Assembly (NCBI RefSeq): GCF_003202235.1
Contig: NZ_MASU01000015.1
Span: 1-64,000, forward strand
Length of the DNA stretch: 64,000 bases
Direction of reading: 5' to 3'
Source of the DNA: Prauserella flavalba
Lineage (GTDB): Bacteria > Actinomycetota > Actinomycetes > Mycobacteriales > Pseudonocardiaceae
Positions 34,621-43,026 of this stretch are shown one piece after another. Both the position numbers and the translations under genes were made by a program. Below the pieces are notes generated by a model. That model saw only the letters and a program-made list of their open reading frames with translations. It ran no database searches and was not told the DNA's origin. How positions within the stretch are numbered: the stretch's first letter is position 1; the number at the start of each line of letters is the position of its first letter.

Positions 34621-35807
34621 CCCAGGCACAGGCGCTCACCGGGATCCGTGTCCTGGACCTGGGCGAGATCATGCAGGGCCCGCTCGCGGCCCAGGTGCTC
34701 GGCGACTTCGGCGCCGAAGTGATCAAGGTGGAGCGCGGTGTCAACGGCGACATGATGCGTTCGCTGGACCGGGAAGCGGTCGAGGCGGGCGAGCCGTGCT
34801 CCTACTTCGTGGCGGTCAACCGGAACAAGCGCAGCGTGGGGCTGAACCTGAAGACTCGCGAGGGCATGGCGGCGCTGCACCGGTTGCTCGAGCAGGCCGA
34901 CGTGCTCGTGCACAGCTACCGGCCTGCGGCCGTCCGGCGGCTCGGGCTGACCTACGAGGAGCTTTCCGAGCGGTACCCGAAGCTGGTCTACGCCTCCGCC
35001 TCGGGCTTCGGCGAGACGGGTCCGTACGCGCACAAGGCCGGTCAGGACATGCTGGCGCAGTCGCTGAGCGGGATGGCCCGCACGGTCGGAGACCCGCACC
35101 TGGCCGCGCACATCATGCCGGTGCCGGTGGTCGACTACGCTTCGGGCATGGCGCTGGCGCAGGGAATCCTTGCCGCGCTGCTGGAACGGGAACGCTCCGG
35201 GCGCGGGCAGAAGGTGAGTGTGAACCTACTCGACACCGCGCTCGCCCTGCAGACCTTGGAGAGCGCCTCCATGCTCATGTACGGGCGGGACACGAACTGG
35301 GTGACCGACTGGTACAGCGGGGTCTTCGAGACCAAGGACGGCATGGTCACTGTGCTGGGCCTGTTCCGGGAGAACGCGCTGCACCTGCTGTGCAAGGCGC
35401 TCGAGGTGGAAGACCTGAGCCGCCGGCCCGAGTTCGCCACCGCCGACCTGCAGGCCCGCAACAAGGAACAGGCCAACGAGGTGCTGCGGGACGTCGTCCG
35501 CGGGCTCACCACCGAGCAGGCGATCGAGCGATTCGACTCAGCGGACCTGCTTTCCGCTCCGCTGCTCACCCTCGAAGAGGCGCTGCGTCACCCGCAGGTG
35601 CTGGAGAACGGGACGATCACCCGGGTCGAGGTCGGAGGCCGGATCTCCACGCGGATCCTGGGCAACCCGGTGCGGCTCTCCCGCACCCCGGCCACGATCA
35701 CCAGAGGCGTCGCCGACGTGGGTCAGCACACCGAGCCGGTGCTGCGCGAGTTCGGCTTCACCGAAGCCGAGATCGACGGCCTGCGGCAGAGCGGGGCCCT
35801 CCGGTGA
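34617..35807 (+). CDS. CaiB/BaiF family CoA-transferase
   Basis: 396 residues. It begins LTGIRVLDLGEIMQGPLAAQ, with GDFGAEVIKVER, SASGFGETGPYAHKAGQDML (catalytic aspartate in GQD) and ERERSGRGQKVSVNLLD. The protein is closer to formyl-CoA or succinyl-CoA:acid transferases than the one at 32307, which is somewhat shorter, so the two may serve as CoA donor and acceptor steps of one route. The start overlaps the acyl-CoA dehydrogenase stop by four bases, and its own stop overlaps an alternative GTG of the next gene. Confidence 0.9.
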   Translation: MTQAQALTGIRVLDLGEIMQGPLAAQVLGDFGAEVIKVERGVNGDMMRSLDREAVEAGEPCSYFVAVNRNKRSVGLNLKTREGMAALHRLLEQADVLVHSYRPAAVRRLGLTYEELSERYPKLVYASASGFGETGPYAHKAGQDMLAQSLSGMARTVGDPHLAAHIMPVPVVDYASGMALAQGILAALLERERSGRGQKVSVNLLDTALALQTLESASMLMYGRDTNWVTDWYSGVFETKDGMVTVLGLFRENALHLLCKALEVEDLSRRPEFATADLQARNKEQANEVLRDVVRGLTTEQAIERFDSADLLSAPLLTLEEALRHPQVLENGTITRVEVGGRISTRILGNPVRLSRTPATITRGVADVGQHTEPVLREFGFTEAEIDGLRQSGALR

Positions 35808-35854
35808 CGTCCACCGACATGGCCGCCGGGCGGCCGGAACAGGGAGACAAGCGA

Positions 35855-36970
35855 GTGAGCGAGCGAAACGCGGTCGTGCTCAAGGAGTTCGGCGCGGACC
35901 TGGAAATCACATCCTTCCCGGAGGTGAAACCGGAAGCGGGCGCGGTCGTCGTCGACGTCAGCCACGCCGGGATCTGCGGCACGGACATGCACCTGCAGCA
36001 CGGCAAGCTGCCGATCCCGCTGCCGGTGGTCCTCGGGCACGAGGCCGTCGGCCGGGTCCGGCGGCTCGGGGAGGGGGTGGACACCGACGCCACCGGGGCG
36101 CCGCTGCGTGAGGGTGACCTGGTCTCCTGGGCGTCGAACATCCCGTGCGGCACCTGCTTCTACTGCGCACAGGAGGAAGAGCCCTCGCTCTGCGAGACCC
36201 GCAAGGTCTACGGCATCAACCAGAGTTGCGCCCAGTGGCCACACCTGTCCGGCGGTTGGTCCGAGCAGATTTACCTCCAGCCCGGCTCGACCATCGTGCG
36301 GCTGCCCGAAGGCGTCACCCCGGAACAGGTCATCGCGCTCGGCTGCGCCGGTCCGACGGTGGTGCACGCGGTGCTGGGCATCGGCAAGCCCCGGGAGGGC
36401 GACGTCGTGATCGTCCAGGGCAGTGGCCCGGTCGGCCTGGCCGCCGCGATGTACGCGACGATGGCGGGCGCGGCGAAGGTGATCGTCGTCGGCGGACCGG
36501 CCAACCGGCTCGAGGTGGCACGCCAGGTCGGCATCGGCGACGTGCACGTCGACATCTTCACCTCGACCAAGGCGGAGAGCCGGCTGGCGGAGGTGCTCGC
36601 CGAGACCCCGGACGGCCGCGGCGCGGACATCGTGATCGAGGCGACCGGTGTCCCGGCCGCGGTGGCCGAGGGCATCGACCTGACCCGCAAGGGCGGGAAG
36701 TACCTGGTCGTCGGGCAGTACACCGATCACGGTCCGACCCCGCTCAACCCGCACCTGATCACTCGGAAGCAGCTTCAGGTCCTGGGGAGCTGGGCGTTCT
36801 CGCCGAAGAACCACCTCGACTACGTGCTATCCGTGCCGGAGCTGGTGCAGCGCTTCGATCTGTCCAAACTGGTCACCCGGTACAAGCTGGGCGAGGTGAA
36901 CGAGGCTCTGGTCGACATGCGCTCGGGCGCCACCCTCAAGCCGGTCCTGGTGAGCGGGGCGGTGTCATGA
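35855..36970 (+). CDS. Zinc-dependent alcohol/sugar dehydrogenase
   Basis: 371 residues. The catalytic zinc ligands are C41 (GICGTDMH) and H62-E63 (GHE); the structural zinc cysteines are C98, C101, C104 and C113; the nucleotide fold reads VIVQGSGPVGLAAAMYA. GTG at 35855 was chosen because AGGGAG lies eight bases before it and the protein then starts like relatives (ERNAVVLKEFG). An upstream GTG at 35804 would add 17 residues and overlap the CaiB stop. It probably oxidises a polyol, sugar or hydroxyacid. The stop overlaps the GH88-type gene (ATGA). Confidence 0.88.
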   Translation: MSERNAVVLKEFGADLEITSFPEVKPEAGAVVVDVSHAGICGTDMHLQHGKLPIPLPVVLGHEAVGRVRRLGEGVDTDATGAPLREGDLVSWASNIPCGTCFYCAQEEEPSLCETRKVYGINQSCAQWPHLSGGWSEQIYLQPGSTIVRLPEGVTPEQVIALGCAGPTVVHAVLGIGKPREGDVVIVQGSGPVGLAAAMYATMAGAAKVIVVGGPANRLEVARQVGIGDVHVDIFTSTKAESRLAEVLAETPDGRGADIVIEATGVPAAVAEGIDLTRKGGKYLVVGQYTDHGPTPLNPHLITRKQLQVLGSWAFSPKNHLDYVLSVPELVQRFDLSKLVTRYKLGEVNEALVDMRSGATLKPVLVSGAVS

Positions 36971-38100
36971 CCGAGATGAGCCCAGAGACCATGCGGCGCT
37001 TCGACGACGCCGTGGCCCGGATGCTGTCCCGGGCCGAGATCACCGAACGGGCGGCGACCCAGGGCTTCCCGCACTTCGCCGACCAGAACACGGGGGAGTG
37101 GACCCTCTCTCCGGACGGCAACTGGACGGGCGGGTTCTGGGGCGGTCTGCTCGCGCTCGGCGCGGCCACCACGGGTGAGTCGCGCTACGCCGAGCTGGCC
37201 GGCGACATCGCCCGCCGGCTCACCGTGCGGGCGAGCTCGGAAACCGCGTTCCGCGGGTTCCTGTTCTTCTACGGCGCCGGGGTGGCGTACCTGACCGGGA
37301 AGAGCGCACCGGCCCGCGAATCCGCTCTGGCCGGGGCGCGGGGACTCGCGGCGAGCTTCAACCACGACGCCGGGGTGATCCCGCTGGGCGTTGAAGCCGA
37401 GGAGGCCGACGCGGTGGGCCAGGGCGCGGCGAACATCGACGCGGTGCCCGGCACGGTGCCGTTGCTCGCCTGGGCCGCGGCCGAACTGCATCAGCCGGAG
37501 CTGACCGAGATCGCCCGGCGGCACGCCGAGCGGCACATCGAGTACTGCGTGCGCACGGACGGGTCGGTCTGCCAGTCGGCGGCATTCGACGAGGGCAGCG
37601 GCGCACTCGTCCGCCGGTACACGCACAAGGGGCTCGACGACGACAGCACCTGGGCCCGTGCCCAGGCCTGGGCCATGCTGGGCTTCGGCCAGGCCGCCCG
37701 GTGGGTGTCGCCGGACTTCCTGGACACCGCGCTCACAGTGGCGGACTGGTGGCTGGAACACCTGCCGGAAGACCACATCGCGCCGTGGGACTTCGACGCC
37801 AAGGCCCCGCAGGACACCTCGGCGACCGCGATCGCCGCCGCCTCGTTGCTGAAGCTGTCCGTGCTGGCGCCGGACCGCACGCACTACCGCGAGCGGGCGC
37901 TGGCGATGGTGGACGCCCTCGTCACACGTTTCCTCACCCCGGTGGGGGAGGGCGACACCCGGCCTGCCGGGATCCTCACCGGTGGCTGCTTCGACTACCG
38001 GCGCGACCTGGCCACCGACAACGAGCTGGTGTGGGGCGACTATTTCCTCATGGAGAGCCTGCTGGTGCTACGGGGAGTGATCGAAGCTACGGCGCTGTAG
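36967..38100 (+). CDS. GH88/GH105-type unsaturated uronyl hydrolase
   Basis: 377 residues, (alpha/alpha)6 barrel type. Features of unsaturated glucuronyl hydrolases are W53TGGFW58, the aspartate in NID158AVPGTVPLLAWA, the STWARAQAWAML block (227-238; family DSTWxRGQAWAxYG) and QDTSATAIAAASLLKL. The family hydrates 4,5-unsaturated uronic acid at a glycan or glycoside end and so releases the sugar. There is no signal peptide, so it works inside the cell on an imported small glycoside. It is unusual between CoA-ester genes and a two-component system; it may remove a uronic acid from an acylated or aromatic aglycone. It overlaps the dehydrogenase stop. Confidence 0.82.
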   Translation: MTEMSPETMRRFDDAVARMLSRAEITERAATQGFPHFADQNTGEWTLSPDGNWTGGFWGGLLALGAATTGESRYAELAGDIARRLTVRASSETAFRGFLFFYGAGVAYLTGKSAPARESALAGARGLAASFNHDAGVIPLGVEAEEADAVGQGAANIDAVPGTVPLLAWAAAELHQPELTEIARRHAERHIEYCVRTDGSVCQSAAFDEGSGALVRRYTHKGLDDDSTWARAQAWAMLGFGQAARWVSPDFLDTALTVADWWLEHLPEDHIAPWDFDAKAPQDTSATAIAAASLLKLSVLAPDRTHYRERALAMVDALVTRFLTPVGEGDTRPAGILTGGCFDYRRDLATDNELVWGDYFLMESLLVLRGVIEATAL

Positions 38101-38148
38101 GCCCCACTCGGGCTAAAATCGGGCAAATCTCAACGAGGAGAGACTGCT

Positions 38149-39306
38149 ATGGCGGGTGCTTCGGAAACCGATGCGGACACCGTGCTCGACCAGCTCGCGC
38201 TGCGGCACTCCGAGCTGCTGGTGCTGCTGGACGAATCGGTCGCGATGAATTCGGTGGCCCGCCGCATCCGGGAGCTCGGCGCGTTCGACATGTCACTGGT
38301 CGGCCGCGTGGAAGCGGGGAACCGGATGGTGCACCGGAGCTGGCAGGGCACGACGAGCACGGCACTGCACCGGCTCGTCGTGCCCGAAGGCCTCGGGTTG
38401 GGCGGCAAGAGCATCGCCCAGCGCAGGCCGGTGTGGGTGCGAGACTACCGGTCGTCGGACGCCATCACGCACGAGTTCGACGAGCTGGTCGCTCAGGAGG
38501 GTCTGCGGGCGATGCTCGCCGTCCCGATGATCTACGACCGGGAAGTGCTCGGCGCCGTTTACGTGGGCATCCGCAGCCAGGCGTCGTTCGGGGACCAGGT
38601 GATCGCGCAACTCGAGGAGGCTGCGGCGGCCGCCTCGGTCTCCCTCATTAGCTCGCACCGGGCGAAGATGCAGACGGGGGTCGCGCTGGACGCCGATCGT
38701 CGCCGGATGGCGGCCGAACTGCACGACTCGGTCAGCCCGGTGCTGTTCCGGATCGGCGCGGAACTGCGCAGCCTGCGTTCGATGCAGGACCTCGACCGGA
38801 TCCGCGGCCGCATCGACGAGGTCGAGCGCCAGGTCGAGTCGGTGACCGCGATGCTGCGCAGCTCGCTGGCCCAGCTCAACGAGCAGCCCCCGGAGCGTCA
38901 GCTCGCGGTGGCGATCCAGGAGGACTGCGAGGCGTTCGAGGAGCGGACCGGGATCCCGGCCAGGTTCGTCGCGCTCGCCGAGATCCCAGAACTCGCGCCC
39001 GGCCGCGTCGAGGCGCTCACCAGCGTCGTGCGGGAGGCGCTGGTCAACGTGGAGAAGCACGCGCACGCGTCGACCGTGGTGGTGAGTGTGGTCGTCGCGG
39101 ACGGCCAGCTCACCGTGGCGGTCGCCGACGACGGGCACGGCTGGACGAACGGCGACGCGGTCAAGGCCGGCCACCTCGGCCTGCCGCTGTCGGTGCGCCG
39201 GATGGAACGGGTGGGTGGCGGCGTGTCGATCATCGGCAACGAGGACGGCGGCACCACGGTGCGGGCCTGGGTGCCCTGCCTGGTCGAAGGTGCCGACGAT
39301 GAATGA
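38149..39306 (+). CDS. GAF-domain sensor histidine kinase, NarL class
   Basis: 385 residues. A GAF domain occupies about 40-165 (LAVPMIYDREVLGAVYVG near its end). The HisKA_3 dimerisation box is RRRMAAELH192DSVSPVLF with phospho-acceptor H192, and the ATPase domain has VVREALVNVEKHAHAS (N-box), VADDGHGW and GHLGLPLSVRRM. No membrane segment is present, so it senses an intracellular ligand or redox state through the GAF domain. GAGGAG precedes the ATG. Eight bases of overlap with the response regulator make the pair certain. It probably controls the 30-42 kb module. Confidence 0.92.
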   Translation: MAGASETDADTVLDQLALRHSELLVLLDESVAMNSVARRIRELGAFDMSLVGRVEAGNRMVHRSWQGTTSTALHRLVVPEGLGLGGKSIAQRRPVWVRDYRSSDAITHEFDELVAQEGLRAMLAVPMIYDREVLGAVYVGIRSQASFGDQVIAQLEEAAAAASVSLISSHRAKMQTGVALDADRRRMAAELHDSVSPVLFRIGAELRSLRSMQDLDRIRGRIDEVERQVESVTAMLRSSLAQLNEQPPERQLAVAIQEDCEAFEERTGIPARFVALAEIPELAPGRVEALTSVVREALVNVEKHAHASTVVVSVVVADGQLTVAVADDGHGWTNGDAVKAGHLGLPLSVRRMERVGGGVSIIGNEDGGTTVRAWVPCLVEGADDE

Positions 39307-39934
39307 CCAAACCGAAGTCCGGGTGCTCGTGGTCGACGACCACCCGGTGATCCGCGGGGGCGTCGAACTGCTCGCGGCCGAGGATCCGTTGATCAGCGTG
39401 GTCGGTAGCGCGAGCACCGGGCACGAGGCGATCGAGGCCGCGCAGCTGGTGCCGGCCGAGGTGATCCTGCTCGACCTCCGGCTGCCGGACATGCCGGCGC
39501 CAGAGCTGGTCACCCGGCTACGCCGGGTGGCGCCGGGTGCGAAGATCCTGCTGTTCACCGCCTTCGCCGACCACGGCGCGATCGACGTGCTGATCGAGGC
39601 GGGCGCGGACGGCTGCCTGGTCAAGGACATCACCGGTGGTGACTTCTCCACCGCGGTCCGGCGGGTGGCACGCGGGGTCCGGGTGGTCGATCCTCGATTG
39701 ACCGGCCGACATGCCTCGGCGACGCCCGAACTGCTGTTCCGGGTCGGCCTCACCAAGAGGGAATACGAGGTGTTGCGGTTCGCCGCGATGGGGCATAGCA
39801 ACCCGGAGATCGCCGATCAGCTCACCCTCGCGCGAAACACCGTGAAGACCTACCTGCAGACGGCGATGCAGAAACTGAATGCGCGAAACAGAGTGGAGGC
39901 CATCGCCAAGGCGCATGAGCTCCGGTTGCTCTGA
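39299..39934 (+). CDS. LuxR/NarL-type response regulator
   Basis: 211 residues. The receiver domain has the acid pair D13-D14 (VVDDHPVIR), phospho-acceptor D59 (LLDLRLPD), a switch threonine in LFTAFAD and lysine in LVKD. The C-terminal LuxR HTH reads LTKREYEVLRFAAMGHSNPE then IADQLTLARNTVKTYLQTAM. The partner is the overlapping kinase. The module's inverted repeats (32158-32179, 41087-41108) are possible binding sites, which is untested. Confidence 0.92.
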   Translation: MNDQTEVRVLVVDDHPVIRGGVELLAAEDPLISVVGSASTGHEAIEAAQLVPAEVILLDLRLPDMPAPELVTRLRRVAPGAKILLFTAFADHGAIDVLIEAGADGCLVKDITGGDFSTAVRRVARGVRVVDPRLTGRHASATPELLFRVGLTKREYEVLRFAAMGHSNPEIADQLTLARNTVKTYLQTAMQKLNARNRVEAIAKAHELRLL

Positions 39935-39954
39935 ATAAAGTTGATCCGAAGACT

Positions 39955-39969
39955 GCGGGAATTTCCCGC
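39955..39969. promoter_or_regulatory. 15-nt palindrome after the response regulator
   Basis: Seven-base arms GCGGGAA / TTCCCGC around one central T, 21 bases after the response-regulator stop and 42 before the next start. It has no U-run, so it could be an operator or a weak terminator. Confidence 0.35.
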
Positions 39970-39979
39970 GGTGGCCGTG

Positions 39980-40000
39980 CTGCCTGAAAAGGCAGGAGGT
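39980..40000 (+). promoter_or_regulatory. Tetraloop hairpin touching the ribosome site
   Basis: CTGCCT-GAAA-AGGCAG (39980-39995) makes a six-base-pair stem with a GNRA tetraloop. Its 3' arm runs into AGGAGGT (39994-40000), the ribosome site of the truncated adenylation gene. Partial sequestration would lower translation; whether it is regulated is unknown. Confidence 0.4.
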
Positions 40001-40010
40001 GTGTGCCGTG

Positions 40011-41000
40011 ATGAGTACCCGTCCATTCGGTGAAGAATGCGCGAGATCGAACTGGACAAATGAATTCTTGGACACCTGGGCGGACTGTGTGGGGCGACCG
40101 GCGATGATCTGGGCGCGCCGCGACGGTCGCCACCGCCTGCTGACCTTCGGCCATTTCGCCGACCGGGCGAAACGATTCGCGAATTTGCTGGCAAGTCTCG
40201 AGGTCGCGGCGGGCGAGTCGGTTGTGGTGCTGCTGCCGTTCGTGCCCGAGTGGTGGGAGGTGGCAGCCGGGGCGTTGCGCGCCGGTGTGCCGTTCGCACC
40301 GGTGCCCCACGGCGCGGGAGCAGCGGGCTTGACGGCCCACGCGACCGCGGCCACCGCCGGAATTCTCGTGGTCGACGAGGCGCATCTCGAGGCGGCCCTG
40401 GCCGTGCGGCGGGCCTGCCCCTCCGTGCGGCACGTGCTCTGCGTCGGCGGCCTGCCTCGCGCTGAGACGGTGAACTACCAGGCGGCGATGCACCTGGAGG
40501 ACCCGGAGCACGAACCGGTGGTGCCGCGGGATCCGGTGCTGCTCACCGGCACCGCGCCGGTTTCCGCGCACGGCCACGCCGAGCTGTTGCGGGAATGGGC
40601 CGAACCCGGCCTGGGCTGGCTGGACCGGCGGCCGGACGATCTGCACTGGAACGGCATCCCGCGGGAGACCGTCGCCGGCTTCGTGTTCGGCCTGGTCGAA
40701 CCGTGGTCGGCGGGCGCGGCGATCCTGGTCGGCGAAAATGGGGTTGATCAGGACCGCACGCTGCTGGACCGGTTCCCGGTGACCACGGTGTCCGCGCCGG
40801 GCCCGTGGTACACGGAACTCGCCGGGCCGGAGCTGCGGAGCCTGCGGCACTCTGCCTTGCGCCGGGTGCTCGCCACCGGCAGTCAGCCGGACGCGGACGT
40901 GGCCCGGGTCTGGTACCGCGAAACCGGCCTCTGGATTCACCCCCGTCCGGTGCACGCCGAGCCGCCAGTGGGGCGCACGACCTTCCCGGAAGCTTATTAG
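40011..41000 (+). CDS. Truncated AMP-binding (acyl-CoA synthetase-like) protein
   Basis: 329 residues resembling only the N-terminal part of adenylate-forming enzymes: an early TFGHFADRAKRFANLLASLE, then GESVVVLLPFVPEWWEVAAG with a following GVPFAPV. The phosphate loop is replaced by LLTGTAPVSAHGHA, without STGxTGxPK, and there is no YGxTE, no hinge GD and no C-terminal lysine domain. It stops with TAG at 40998-41000. It can hardly adenylate; it may bind a ligand or acyl adenylate, or be a decaying ligase. AGGAGGT and a hairpin precede the ATG, so expression seems maintained. Confidence 0.7.
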   Translation: MSTRPFGEECARSNWTNEFLDTWADCVGRPAMIWARRDGRHRLLTFGHFADRAKRFANLLASLEVAAGESVVVLLPFVPEWWEVAAGALRAGVPFAPVPHGAGAAGLTAHATAATAGILVVDEAHLEAALAVRRACPSVRHVLCVGGLPRAETVNYQAAMHLEDPEHEPVVPRDPVLLTGTAPVSAHGHAELLREWAEPGLGWLDRRPDDLHWNGIPRETVAGFVFGLVEPWSAGAAILVGENGVDQDRTLLDRFPVTTVSAPGPWYTELAGPELRSLRHSALRRVLATGSQPDADVARVWYRETGLWIHPRPVHAEPPVGRTTFPEAY

Positions 41001-41086
41001 GACACACCGGAAAACCAGCGGTGGTAATGACCGTGCCATCGCTGGCTTTGGGTTGCGCGAATTGTGTTCGAACGACTACGAAAACC

Positions 41087-41108
41087 GACATCTCCAGGTG
41101 GAGGTACC
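41087..41108. promoter_or_regulatory. Second copy of module operator
   Basis: The inverted repeat CTCCA-GG-TGGAG with a fully matching right arm (TGGAGGTACC) aligns with the perfect 22-mer at 32158-32179; the outer left arm has decayed. It lies about 80 bases before the MHS symporter start, with AAAAC just upstream as in the first copy. Confidence 0.6.
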
Positions 41109-41186
41109 GCGTGCCACGGATCACGAAGACGCTTTTCTGTAATACCGCAACGGAATAAACCGCCCCTCCGAAACCAAGGAACACTG

Positions 41187-42518
41187 ATGTCCAGGATCTC
41201 GCGCAGCGGAAAAGTAGGATTCGCCAGCGCCGTCGGCACCACCGTGGAATGGTATGACTTCTTCATCTACGGCACCGCCGCCGGACTCGTCTTCAACAAG
41301 CTGTTCTTCCCTCAGTTCGACTCGTTGATCGGTACGTTGCTGTCCTTCGTGACGTTCTCCGCGGCGTTCGTCGCTCGGCCGATCGGCGGGGTGCTGTTCG
41401 GGCACTTCGGGGACAAGATCGGCCGCAAGTCGATGCTCGTGCTGACCCTGAGCATCATGGGGGCGACCACGTTCGCGGTCGGCGTGCTGCCCAGCTACCA
41501 GACGATCGGGATCGCCGCGCCGATCATCCTGGTCACCCTGCGATTCATCCAGGGTCTCTCGCTCGGCGGCGAGTACGGTGGCGCGGTGCTGATGGCCGTC
41601 GAGCACGCGCCGGCCCGCCGCCGTGGCTACTACGGCAGCTGGGTGCAGATGGGTGTGCCGGCGGGTCTGATGCTCGGCAACGCGGTGTTCCTCGCCTTCG
41701 GGGCCATGTCGCCGGAAGCCTTCCTGTCCTGGGGCTGGCGGGTCCCGTTCCTGATCGGTGGCGTGTTCGTCCTCTTCGGACTCGTCGTGCGGTTGAAGCT
41801 GGGTGAGAGCCCCAACTTCGAGCGGCTGAAAGAAGACGAGAGCGTGGTCAAGCTGCCGATTGCGGTGGTGCTACGCAAGTATCCGAAGCAGGTGCTGTTG
41901 ACCGGTGGTGCGTACCTGTCGATCGGCGTGACATTTTACCTCACCACCGTCTTCGGGCTCAGCTACGGCGCCCAGCAGCTCGGGTTCAGCCGTAACTCGA
42001 TGTTGATGCTGGTTTTCCTGGCGATGCTGCTGACCTTCATCACGCTGCCGCTGTTCGGCGCATTGTCCGACCGGATCGGCCGGCGGCCGGTCTTCGCCGG
42101 AGGCACGGTGGCCATGGGTGCGCTGGCCTTCCCGTGGTTCTGGTTGCTCGACACCGGTTCGTTCCTCGCGGCCGGGATCGGATACCTGGCGATCTGCACC
42201 GGTTTCTCCGCCGCGTTCGGCCCGCTCGCCGCGTTCTTCGCGGAGGCGTTCGAGACGAAGATCCGGTACTCGGGCATCTCCTTCGGGTACACGATTGGCA
42301 CACTGGCCAGCAGCGCGCTCGCGCCGATCATCGCCACGTGGTTGCTTGACCGCACCGGCGGCTACTCGGCGGTGGCCTGGTACATGATCGGCACCGCCGT
42401 GCTCTCGCTGGTGTGCACGTTCGCGCTACGGGAGACCTATGCCTCGGGCCTGCCGGACCAGGTCCCGGCGAAGGAGTCGAAGACGGGGAAGACCGAAACT
42501 GCGCTGGCCGCCGACTGA
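41187..42518 (+). CDS. MHS-family metabolite:H+ symporter (MFS)
   Basis: 443 residues, 12 spans. MHS signatures are the N-terminal GTTVEWYDFFIYGTAAGLVF, the loop GDKIGRKS, FIQGLSLGGEYGGAV and the C-half SDRIGRRP. Relatives import citrate, shikimate, proline/betaine, alpha-ketoglutarate or aromatic acids. AAGGA precedes the ATG. An operator-like repeat shared with the start of the module lies upstream, so this is probably the importer for the compound degraded by the 30-41 kb genes. The substrate is unknown. Confidence 0.9.
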   Translation: MSRISRSGKVGFASAVGTTVEWYDFFIYGTAAGLVFNKLFFPQFDSLIGTLLSFVTFSAAFVARPIGGVLFGHFGDKIGRKSMLVLTLSIMGATTFAVGVLPSYQTIGIAAPIILVTLRFIQGLSLGGEYGGAVLMAVEHAPARRRGYYGSWVQMGVPAGLMLGNAVFLAFGAMSPEAFLSWGWRVPFLIGGVFVLFGLVVRLKLGESPNFERLKEDESVVKLPIAVVLRKYPKQVLLTGGAYLSIGVTFYLTTVFGLSYGAQQLGFSRNSMLMLVFLAMLLTFITLPLFGALSDRIGRRPVFAGGTVAMGALAFPWFWLLDTGSFLAAGIGYLAICTGFSAAFGPLAAFFAEAFETKIRYSGISFGYTIGTLASSALAPIIATWLLDRTGGYSAVAWYMIGTAVLSLVCTFALRETYASGLPDQVPAKESKTGKTETALAAD

Positions 42519-42813
42519 TCAACCGACCCGGCGCGGCGGCGGGGCCCGGCATCGTCACCCACGAAGTCGGGCTCCGAGCCGTCGCACTTCGGCGCCAAAG
42601 CGCGCCCGAGGACGGGGTCACCGCTCAAGGACGACCAACGAACGTCTACAGATCGCGGACGGATGCTAGTCCTGGAGGCGTGTTTCCGATCTTGAACTCG
42701 CTGCGATCGGCGCGCTCGCGTACGACGCGCCAGAACGACGGAGATCCTTGCCGCCGAGAGCCGACGTCGGTTACGTGGTCAACATGCACCCGGTGACCTG
42801 GCGGTGCAATGTC

Positions 42814-42839
42814 CGGCCTCGGTCATTCGGCCGAGGCCG
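42814..42839. terminator. Strong hairpin, possible terminator
   Basis: CGGCCTCGG and CCGAGGCCG pair perfectly around an eight-base loop. It is about 300 bases after the symporter and directly at the end of the small minus-strand frame. There is no U-run, so this is a candidate actinobacterial I-shaped terminator. Confidence 0.4.
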
Positions 42840-43026
42840 TATCGTTCTCTGTGGCATCCACCGCTCTGTCCAACATGAACAAAATCAGCTCGGCAAAGTT
42901 CTGGTTCGCAGTTTCGGCCGTTTTCTCTCAGCCTTGCGTGTGCTCGGGCGCGATGCTGATGTCGAGATTCGCGTTCTCGGGGGCCCTTGAGGAGACTCCA
43001 GCCGCGGTTTCTTGTTCGGTCGGCAT
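42823..43026 (-). pseudogene. Small acidic protein frame with an internal TGA
   Basis: An ATG at 43026 opens MPTEQETAAGVSSRAPENAN and runs to a TGA at 42928-42930. The same frame continues at once with EKTAETANQNFAELILFMLD then RAVDATENDTASAE and stops at 42823. Both halves are acidic and low in arginine, unlike random frames here, which suggests one 67-codon gene interrupted by a stop. No family was recognised. Recoding is possible in theory but a nonsense mutation is likelier. Confidence 0.25.

Noticed and set aside
35804-35854. GTG at 35804 as start of the zinc dehydrogenase
   Set aside because: Its GTGA overlap with the CaiB stop is attractive, but the GTG at 35855 has a proper AGGGAG and gives the family's usual N-terminus.
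34796-38651. Long plus-strand frames overlapping CaiB, dehydrogenase and GH88 in a second phase
   Set aside because: Arginine/glycine/alanine-rich shadow translations with no motifs; the other phase carries complete enzymes with catalytic residues.
18457-41003. The 12-mer GCTTATTAGGAC occurs near 18458 and again near 40992
   Set aside because: In 64 kb, chance 12-base matches are expected many times; the flanks do not align and the contexts differ.
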